Below, piece by piece: positions 56,558 through 64,000 of a stretch of 64,000 bases of DNA (the stretch's first letter is position 1; each line of letters starts with the position of its first letter). Location of the stretch: assembly GCA_036925085.1 (NCBI GenBank), contig JAUPFP010000016.1:4468903-4532902 (forward strand), given 5' to 3'. This DNA is from Brachycybe producta. Its lineage: Eukaryota > Arthropoda > Diplopoda > Playtdesmida > Andrognathidae. The notes beneath the pieces were generated by a model. That model was not told where the DNA came from. It worked only from the letters and a program-made list of their open reading frames with translations, and did not search any database. A program made the position numbers and the translations under genes.

Positions 56558-56647
56558 CAAGGGATTGAACCCATGACCAACATTACCATGGGCTGAGTGT
56601 CTGAGACACTAACCATTACACCAACAACACAAGACCCAATTACATTT

Positions 56648-56715
56648 TGTTTTTTTACTTTTTAAACGTTTTTTTTACTTTTTAAACGTTTTTTTACTTT
56701 TTAAACGTTTTTTTA
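56648..56715 (+). repeat. tandem repeat TTTTTTACTTTTTAAACG, about three units
   Basis: The unit recurs at about 21-bp spacing just upstream of the SINE head. Confidence 0.8.
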
Positions 56716-57667
56716 ACCTTCTTTAAGAGAGGTTTCACTGTATTTCAGGAAGTGATGAGCGACTATAAACACGGCATTGGAATAGACATTTCAGTTTTTT
56801 TCTTTTTTTTAATGCATTGTATTGCTCGTATAGACCTATGTTTGTTTGGTGGTAGTTTTTCATGAGAAAATTAATTTTGGCAGTAATATATTGCCAATTG
56901 CAGGTGCTTTTGTTGTTTTCCCTTTCTATTCTATTCTTCATGCATATTTATTACCTTAATTGCATTATACATAGACATAACCTTGCATAGACATGAGCTG
57001 CATTTGGTATGTGAACACACAACAGTTAAAGTAGACACAATCACTAAAAAAACATCTCAAACAACAATATCACATTCAATAAAGATTTTTTTTGTTGTAT
57101 CTCATGTTTAATAATAATGGACGGCGGATATTTTATTTTTCTTCTTCTTCATTTTGTTATGATTAACGAGGCTAGTATTTAATTACTAAACAATGTGGTT
57201 CCACAGGAATGCAATTTTATTTTATTACATATTTGATTTTCATTATGGAATGTTTTTTTGAATGCTACGAATTTTCATCTTTCAGTGCCAACATCAAATA
57301 CATTTTCAAAAACCTTGACAACAACATCATCAATAATTATAATTTGTCACGTTATAATTATGAGTTTAGTTCAAACTAGTTTAGTCTAAAAAAAAGTTAG
57401 ATCTACTGGTTAATAATAGAAATGGCACAAAATATGAATAATTATTCATGTGTTGTGCCCATTTCTCTCTTTTTCACGACATGGAGGCTAGCTATGCTTC
57501 GAGTTAGATCTATATGTGGCCAGAGCCTTGATTCCAAAAAAGTGTGCCATGCGTTTTGCTAAGTGTGCCACGTTATATTGAATTTGTTAGGAGTAATATA
57601 ATTTAATATTTTTAAATCAATTTTAATTTTATTTGAAAAGAACAAAATAAAGAAAAACATGATTTAA
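56716..57667. other. intergenic DNA
   Basis: GAGGTTTCACTGTA near 56728, read on the minus strand as TACAGTGAAACCTC, resembles a pogo-type end. No gene recognised. Confidence 0.35.
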
Positions 57668-57797
57668 GAGGGCTCCATAGAAAAATACTTGTGTAAATGC
57701 AAGTTAGATGGCGCTAACCTCCGTAGGTGGCAAACTATACTCGCCATTAGTTGAAATAGAATGCTGCCTTTTAGCTGTAAAAGCGTCCGACCTTTTA
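57668..57797 (+). mobile_element. family J element, copy 3, right-truncated at a family I element
   Basis: GAGGGCTCCATAGAAAAATA and TTAGTTGAAATAGAATGC match 45591-45720. The homology stops where the family I element begins, so that element may have inserted into it. Confidence 0.65.
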
Positions 57798-58186
57798 GGG
57801 GCATTCACACTAGGCTGGTTTACAAGCCACTGGTTGCTGCTGGCTATTAGCAGCAACAGCAAGCAGCGGCTGCTTTGGGTTCACACTTGTCCAGTCACTG
57901 CTGGTATTAGCAGTGCAAGTCGTCCAATCACCATCTTGCAAAAACAGAAAATCTAACAATAACCAACCCAAGCAGTGGAGTTTCAACTACCCACTAGTAC
58001 CACAACTAGCGACAAAGGGGTCACACTGGTAGCAACAGAAAGGGAGTCACATAACCAGCTGGTAGCTGCTAAAGTTGGACATGTTCAACTTCACCAGCCA
58101 CTGTTAAAATCACTAGCCTGCTGGTAGCAGTTCACCCTATGCTGCTAGCTGGCTACAAGCAGCAACCAGCCAAGTGTGAATGCACC
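57798..58186. mobile_element. family I TIR element, copy 2
   Basis: GGGGCATTCACACTAGGCTG at the left mirrors CAAGTGTGAATGCACC at the right. Long identical stretches with 43726-44153 (for example the region reading TCACTGCTGGTATTAGCAG) indicate recent common origin. Confidence 0.8.
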
Positions 58187-58867
58187 ATTTGACTTACTCG
58201 TCTATCGCCATGTGGCAATAGCAAACAACTTAAATTCATTTTCATGTTGAAATTGTACTTATAAAAATGTTTTATTGACGTATTCTAATGTTGTTTTTTT
58301 ATATTTTATATTAAAGATTTTCTAACATTTGCACTGAAGAATCGAACTGCTTCAGGTAATTGTTTTTCGATACACCTTGTATAATGTTTTAAAATTATAT
58401 CTGAGAGTAAATTACAAACACATTACACGTATATATACGTAACGGAGAATTGTTAGCGCCCTCTATTCTCAATTGTTCTAAGTAATTTTAAAGAATCCAC
58501 TCAAGAACGAATTCCACCGAGAAATGTCAAGAGTTGTATTTATCTAGGTATATAAGTTACTGTTTGCATTTACTACGATTGGCATTATATGCAGTTAATT
58601 AAAATCCTAAAGTAAATACGATAAAAGTTAATTAAAAATAACTCAATTGGTTTGTTTTATGAAAAACAAACCCCAAATGAGGTTTTTTTTTTTAAAAAAA
58701 AAATTTAGTTGAATTTTGACACAATTCCTTTTTTGTGTGTAGAAAACAATAAAAGGTAAAATTAGGAGAAAAAAACTTTAAAATGTTTCAATGAACACCT
58801 AATTTTAGAACTCTTGATTATTTTGCTGTTTCAGAAGTGCAACACTAAGGAGAAATTGAAAGTGCGT
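58187..58867. other. AT-rich intergenic DNA
   Basis: No gene or dispersed repeat recognised. Confidence 0.4.
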
Positions 58868-59281
58868 TAGAAACTAGAAAGGTAGTTGATTTACTTGGTG
58901 TGTTTCAGCTGGAACGATTTCTAACTGGGACGACGCCAAGGCTTAGAGGTGGAGGCTAGCATTGACGGGTTTCGGGAAAGGTAGAGCAAAAAAGAGAATA
59001 AACAAACGAGCGGTTAAATAGTTTATTCTTTTTCGCTACCGCCATGGCACTTCTAGCCTCCACCTCCAACCCTTGGCGTTGTCCCAGTTAGAAATCGTCC
59101 TCAAAGAAACGTTCGAGCTGAATACAGCCAATTACTTTATAGTATTTTCACAGACAAACATTAAAAAAATATTGTCTGTTTGAAGTAAAATCTTTTTTTT
59201 TTAAACTGACATTCAAAGCTTATTTTTTTTAAAAAGATATCAACTTGAAAATTGAGTTACCTGGTACCCTTCTAGTTTCTA
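58868..59281. mobile_element. family D palindrome, copy 4, containing a nested element
   Basis: TTAGAAACTAGAAAGGTAG at the left pairs with ACCCTTCTAGTTTCTAA at the right, and the AAAGATATCAAC word is present. The element 58911-59100 lies near its left end. Confidence 0.6.
58911..59100. mobile_element. TIR element with about 50-bp arms, GGAACGATTTCTAACTGGGA ends (family CC)
   Basis: CGATTTCTAACTGGGACGAC and TTAGAGGTGGAGGCTAG at the left mirror CTAGCCTCCACCTCCAACC and GTCCCAGTTAGAAATCG at the right. Fragments of the same arm lie at 29239 and 42228. Confidence 0.8.
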
Positions 59282-60039
59282 AAACATTTTTAAGTTTCTC
59301 TTTAATTTTGCACCTGAAAGACGTAGTAACGAGAGTTTAAGGGGCGTTTACACTTTAAAAAGGTAATGTTGAAAGGTAAAGTTAAAAGGTAAAGAAACAT
59401 AACGGTAAAGGTACACAAAACTGTAAGCTTTATTAATAGAAAAAGAGAGACATTTTCTGCTTTAATATACATTAATATCAAATGTTGAACAACTTTAACG
59501 AAAAGCATAATTCATTAAAAACAACTTAGTTATTTCATTATTGTATTGAGGAAGGGTTCTTTTGTCTTTGGTTTTGGAGGGATTTCCCTACAATTAAAAA
59601 TATTGTTCTGTTTCTAATTAGACAAAACCTTTTTTCTAATTCAAATAGTATATACTTGTTTATATATTTATGTATACATAATATGTGTGTTTGTTTTGTT
59701 TGTTGTTTATTGTCTGACCTTTCTGGTCAAGTTGGGCAAGCTTCCATTGCGAGGGCGCTGCAGGGCGCTTTTTCTTATGGTTTTTTTGGACAATGACAGC
59801 CGCCTTTCTTTCTTTCTCTCTCAACTTAACGAGGCACAAAATTTATGCCTTAAACTTGCATGATAAATGAAAAAGGCTGAGAGGCTGAAACTAGCTTTGG
59901 GTGGTCACCTAATATTATTTACCCGCCTTAAACCAAATGACAATAACATTTGTCAATGTTCAAAGACAATGAAAAGCTGCTTTAGGCTTATTTTTTTAAA
60001 AGAAGAAATAAAAACTTCTTTAAAAATGGTTGATTTTTG

Positions 60040-60043
<4 letters not shown>
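59282..60043. other. intergenic DNA
   Basis: AAAGGTAA words repeat near 59370-59412. No gene recognised. Confidence 0.4.

Positions 60044-60071
<28 letters not shown>
60044..60071. repeat. (CT)n microsatellite
   Basis: About fourteen CT units. Confidence 0.95.
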
Positions 60072-60074
<3 letters not shown>

Positions 60075-60354
60075 AGTCCCCCAATGTTCTTCTTCATGTA
60101 GAAATAACAGGACAACGCCTATGTCTGCATTGATTCATCAGTATCATCAGACAATTTAATGACCTTTTCTAGTCTATAAGTCCGTTACTCTCATAACGAC
60201 ACTGCTGACCGCCAGTTTAAGCAGCAATGCAATGGCTACATCACAAAATAAGAGTTGTGACCTATTCGTTTGATCACTTAATTTTAAGGGTACTTTTTAA
60301 TGAAGCCTGTAACTAAATAATTTCGTGCTCAAGGCAAAAATGTAATGGCGCCTT

Positions 60355-60390
60355 CTTAGTATTATCATTCTATAGAATGATAATACTAAG
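60355..60390. repeat. perfect 36-bp palindrome without spacer
   Basis: The half-site CTTAGTATTATCATTCTA is followed immediately by its exact reverse complement. Perfect cruciform-capable palindromes of this size are usually unstable. No matching element elsewhere in the window. Confidence 0.9.
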
Positions 60391-60546
60391 GAGTCGCGAT
60401 TCGAGGCAAGAATAAAACTGACGCCCGCCCTGATATTAATGATTGGCATAGTTATTTTGCGCCCTGTGTTTACGCCCCTAACCTTTGCGCCTGAGGCAGG
60501 TGTCTTATTCTAATAACAGCTCTGCGTTTTAATGTCATAATTTTCT

Positions 60547-60752
60547 ATAGGCAATTAGAAATCGGAACGCGCAGAAGTTGGCTCTGGCCGTTTTATGACG
60601 ACTGGCAACTTCTAATTGGCTTGTTGTGTGGTTCGACGTTGAAAAGGGTGGAGCATGTGACGTCAGACTACATAACCAACCAATTAGAAGTTGCCGGTTG
60701 TCATAAATAGGGCGGAGCCAACTTCTGTGCGTCCCGATTTCTAATTGCCTGT
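60547..60752. mobile_element. MITE family A, copy 5, perfect 9-bp TSD
   Basis: TAATTTTCT flanks the element exactly at 60538-60546 and 60753-60761. Left end ATAGGCAATTAG, right end CTAATTGCCTGT, 206 bp. TGACGTCA lies at 60658-60665. Confidence 0.95.
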
Positions 60753-61521
60753 TAATTTTCTCTATCTGTTTTAGGACGAATTCAATTTGACAATTCTATT
60801 TAAACTTTGTTTAAATGACATTCATTTATGATTTGCAATTATTCCCAATGTCACATGGCTTTTGAGCTGATTACAGGTGCACTGAGTTGAATTGATTTAA
60901 ATTTAAAAGTAATGGATTATGGGTAAAAATATGTTGACGACTGATTACTGTTAGCCTAACATGTGCATTTTCCACGGGCTCATTCTTCAACGAAGATGAT
61001 ACTGCTAGGTAAATGAGTGCGTCCCATTAGTTGACTTTTGACATATAGCATATAGTAAAAGCGGGTCACCTAAGTTTAATCACTGCAACTAAAACTTTGT
61101 GAAATTATACGATGGCAAAGTGGAATCAGTTTATGGAGAATACACGTGGACAGTAGACACACACAATATTGTGAATGGTGGTTAATTGGTGAGGTTACCA
61201 TATTTACAATAGAGAGATCTATCTGTATGCAATTTTTGTTCAGGTTGGAGGTTGCATCTAATTTACTTTATGGATATAAACCCCCCATTTGCTCATAAAG
61301 TTCTGACGTTTCTGTAATATAACAGTGGGTGTCTAGTTGGGGTCAAACTGCTTGATCGTATGCAATGACCTCTTGTCAAGACCCCTGGGTTTCTACATCC
61401 GCTTGCTCATGCTGCATCACGAATCACAAACTTTTACAGGCGCTTCCAGTGTCTGTCTCTTTTAAACACACATACATATAATACTGTACATGTACATAGA
61501 CAGCTAGACATTGGGAGGAGG
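60753..61521. other. intergenic DNA
   Basis: No gene or dispersed repeat recognised. Confidence 0.4.

Positions 61522-61555
<34 letters not shown>
61522..61555. repeat. (TAA)n microsatellite
   Basis: About eleven units. Confidence 0.95.
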
Positions 61556-61557
<2 letters not shown>

Positions 61558-62527
61558 GGAATAAATATTGTGTGGTGATGGTGGTCGTACCCTTTTCCCC
61601 CCATCCTCATCCTCCTCTCGCTCCCCTTGCTCGTTGCCTTCATTCACTCTCTAAAGCTTTGTATTTAATGTTATGCAAACAACATACATATTATATTGTT
61701 GTCTTGGGGCAATTCTCTTATTAGTATTCAAACGAGATATCCTACCTCTATAATAATAAAAAAAAACTTAAGGAATAATGTAGGACTTAAGTAAAAGGAA
61801 TACAGTTGATGTCAGAAGTACTGTTAGGAAAGAATTGACTATATAAGTGGTAATCATATATTGCATCCAAGTCTTGAAAGATTCATTGGAAGAAAATATG
61901 AGACAAATACTGAGCTGTTAATTTTGCAAAAAAAACAAAACAATAAAGGTGTGCGTTTTTCTGTAAAGCTGCGATCACACGGAGCGAAAGATGAAATTTG
62001 AAAACGACCGAGTGTGAAAGCATTTGTCAAGGATGTTTTCTTGAATATATTGCAGTTGCCAGTTTAATATAATATTTTGGTTGAACCGACCGACTGTCCG
62101 AACGTCGTAATCCTATATCTATTGACTACTGCGGGGCGTTACGTACGTTATGCGCGATAGTGAAATAAAATTCAATGTTTTAGCAATCGCAGCTCTTAAC
62201 TGCTAGATTCAAGTACATCTTGCTTAAAATGTCATCCATTTTTTGTATGTTCATTGAATTGCATTGTAAGTGTAGCATTAAGTACAGTTTGTGCCATGCA
62301 GTGGGCTCTTAGTTGAGTTACCTCTGTGTCTTTATCTAGATTGCAACACTTGCAATGATTTCTTACAAACCAGTTTGCAGAAAACGCTTGTCTTCCTTTT
62401 TTTGCAACAAAAAATTGTACAAAATCCGCAGTAATATTTGCCTCATTTATTGGAGTGAATGTTGCCTGGCAAAATAGCCAGTGTGGTCGCTGTTTAATGT
62501 AAATGTATAAGAAGTCATTGCAACTTA
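61556..62527. other. intergenic DNA, one weak open frame
   Basis: A minus-strand frame at 62232-62642 has a Cys-containing C-terminal half of more balanced composition than the surroundings, but it matches no family I know and runs into the MITE at 62528. Not called as a gene. Confidence 0.3.
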
Positions 62528-62931
62528 AGCCTGGAACACATGCGCGGAATTTTGACTGCGGACAAGAAAAAAAAATATAAAAAGAAAAGAAAATTGATTT
62601 TGTTTTTCTGTTTTTGCTGGTGTCCACACAAGTAACACACACACATTCTGTTGTGATTTTCTGAATCCGACACCTCGGTCCCGAGTTCGAATCCTAGTTG
62701 AGGCATAGTTGTTGTGTTTGTCTTTCATAATTTCTCCGTCATTGCGGAGTTAACGTCAGGCAAGGCAGACGGTCGTAAAACACATTTTGCGAAATCTGAC
62801 TCGTATGTCGCATCATTCATCATTATGATCGTTTTGACTGACTCCGCTCGGTGCGGAACGTGGTTTGAGGCAAAGAAGAAGATTGTGATTTTTCTGAACA
62901 GAATTCCGCGTGTGTGTGTGTGTTCCAAGCT
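62528..62931. mobile_element. PIF/Harbinger-like MITE family T, copy 2
   Basis: AGCCTGGAACACATGCGCGG at the left mirrors CCGCGTGTGTGTGTGTTCC and AAGCT at the right, with TTA at 62525-62527 and 62932-62934. A Pol III B-box-like GAGTTCGAATCCTAG sits at 62682-62696. ATAGCCAGTGTG occurs on both sides (near 62475 and 62979). Confidence 0.8.
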
Positions 62932-63763
62932 TTATGATATTTACTATTGGAGATATAACAGTGAATCTGTGCTGTAAATATAGCCAGTGTGATTGCCACT
63001 TTACAACACCTGAGGGCACATAATATGTGGGTAAAAACATCAGCAGGATTTTCAGAGATTAAATGCGATATATAACCAGCGAAATAATCTCATAGTGACT
63101 TATCACCTATATGACGCCTCCAGCTGTTTCTGAAGCCATTTGTAAACATATTTTTTTTATAAAGTAGAGTTATGGTGGCGCCCTCTACTATGGATCCATG
63201 TAGGCTACACAGTGTACACACATATAGCTTATCATTTCCCTCTTTGAATTGTACACAGATGCATCAAATTAATGGAACTATTATTTCACTAATCATAGAT
63301 TAAAGTCAAGTGATCCATTTTTCTTTTTTCTTCTTCTTCTTCTTAATAAAGGGGTAGAAAATGCGGGCTAGAAACACCTTTTTTATTTGCTTTATGCTTT
63401 ATAAGGTTATAGATATGGTTTATTTGGTAACAACTGTTACATAACTTATCATAGGGGTGTTGTGGCAAAAAAAGGGGGAAAGTTTTAATTTATGATGGCA
63501 ATTTGAAAATAGCTTGAAAAAAAAGCCATGTTCACATGTCCCTCAATCATTTCATCGTCGTGTTATCCATATTTCTTAAAAAATATAGATAATATCTTGT
63601 AAAAAGGAATTAGATTAAAGGGGTAGAGATAGGCTTAAGCTGGCTTCCCACTAACCACTCAGTGGCGCCACAAAATGTGGTCGTCATTAGCAGACCACTG
63701 ATGATATATGAGGTGTTTGCACAAGCCACTGCCAACGTTTTTTGTGTGCCACAGTAGCGAAGA
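62932..63763. other. intergenic DNA
   Basis: No gene recognised. CCACTAACCACTCAGTGGCG near 63649 carries the CCACTC word of the neighbouring minisatellite in inverse orientation. Confidence 0.4.
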
Positions 63764-64000
63764 GTGGTTGAGTCCTGCCAAAAGTTTCAAGTTGTTGAGT
63801 CCTGGCACAATTCTCAGCGAGTGGTTGAATCCTGGTACAAGTGGAGAAGAGTGGTTGAGTTTTTCCACAAGTGGCAACGAGTGGTTGAGTTTTTCCACAA
63901 GTGGCAACGAATGGTTAAGTCCTGGCACAAGTGTTGAGGAGTGGTTGAGTCCCGCCACAAGTGGCAATGAATGGTTGAGTCCTAGCACACGTGTCGGTGC
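63764..64000 (-). repeat. 30-bp minisatellite, at least eight units, open to the window edge
   Basis: GTGGTTGAGT and variants recur at 63764, 63791, 63821, 63851, 63881, 63911, 63941 and 63971, with a 30-bp period (27 once). On the minus strand every unit reads as about ten residues of LNHSLPLVPG type without a stop, from 63988 down to 63659. It may be a protein repeat or only a minisatellite whose period is divisible by three. The array may continue beyond the window. Confidence 0.85.

Larger units (their letters stand above)
55850..56640 (-). mobile_element. tRNA-derived SINE, copy 2, split by a Helitron and a MITE
   Basis: The A-box-like TGGTGTAATGGTTAGTG (56606-56622) and B box GGGTTCAATCCC (56561-56572) form the head on the minus strand. 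The tail resumes at 56347-56372 and again at 55850-55888. With both insertions removed, the sequence lines up with copy 1 through ATTCACACTGCAAGGG and the AAATAAAAG tail. Confidence 0.7.

Noticed and set aside
62232-62642. 136-codon minus-strand open frame with a Cys-containing C-terminal half
   Set aside because: It crosses the left border of a MITE, has no known domain, and no splice context could be established.

Overview
This is AT-rich animal nuclear DNA. It contains one confident protein-coding gene, an apparently intronless Frizzled receptor of the 5/8 class on the minus strand (19777-21696). It has the cysteine-rich Wnt-binding domain, seven membrane segments, the KTxxxW Dishevelled-binding motif and a C-terminal PDZ ligand. 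The high similarity to vertebrate FZD5/FZD8, the very low gene density and the repeat load suggest a slowly evolving aquatic invertebrate, but the phylum cannot be decided from the sequence.

Almost everything else that can be recognised is non-autonomous mobile DNA. No frame encodes a transposase, reverse transcriptase or Rep/helicase of useful length. The families are defined by terminal inverted repeats (TIRs), by target-site duplications (TSDs) and by repetition within the window. They are: (A/B) ACAGGCAATT elements with 9-bp TSDs, five A and two B copies; (C) GGCTCGGATTTTTATGC palindromes; (D) GAAACTAGAA palindromes; (E) TTAA-flanked GAGGCTA elements; several PIF/Harbinger-like elements with 3-bp TTA/TAA TSDs; hAT-like elements with 8-bp TSDs; two Helitron-like elements with a hairpin plus CTAG 3' end; and a tRNA-derived SINE.

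Layout. 1-9000: hAT-like, TTAA, A, E and G elements. 9000-14200: AT-rich, with palindromic elements. 14189-16600: a perfect 43-bp foldback, nested palindromes and a hAT-like element carrying 28-bp tandem repeats. 18950-19700: D and C elements immediately 3' of frizzled. 19777-21696: frizzled. 23400-27100: a minisatellite, an inverted pair of a 120-bp repeat and a Helitron. 27400-28000: G-rich DNA with a quadruplex motif. 29900-40100: nested TIR elements and two large minisatellites, one wholly inside a TIR element. 43700-52000: repeated TIR families. 54150-56640: a SINE containing a Helitron containing a B element, plus an A element. 57600-64000: more TIR copies and, at the right edge, a 30-bp minisatellite that stays open as a 10-residue protein repeat.

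Because there is one gene, there is no gene network to describe. The informative structure is the order of insertions read from nesting, and the way some elements carry tandem repeats, hairpins or CRE-like sites.
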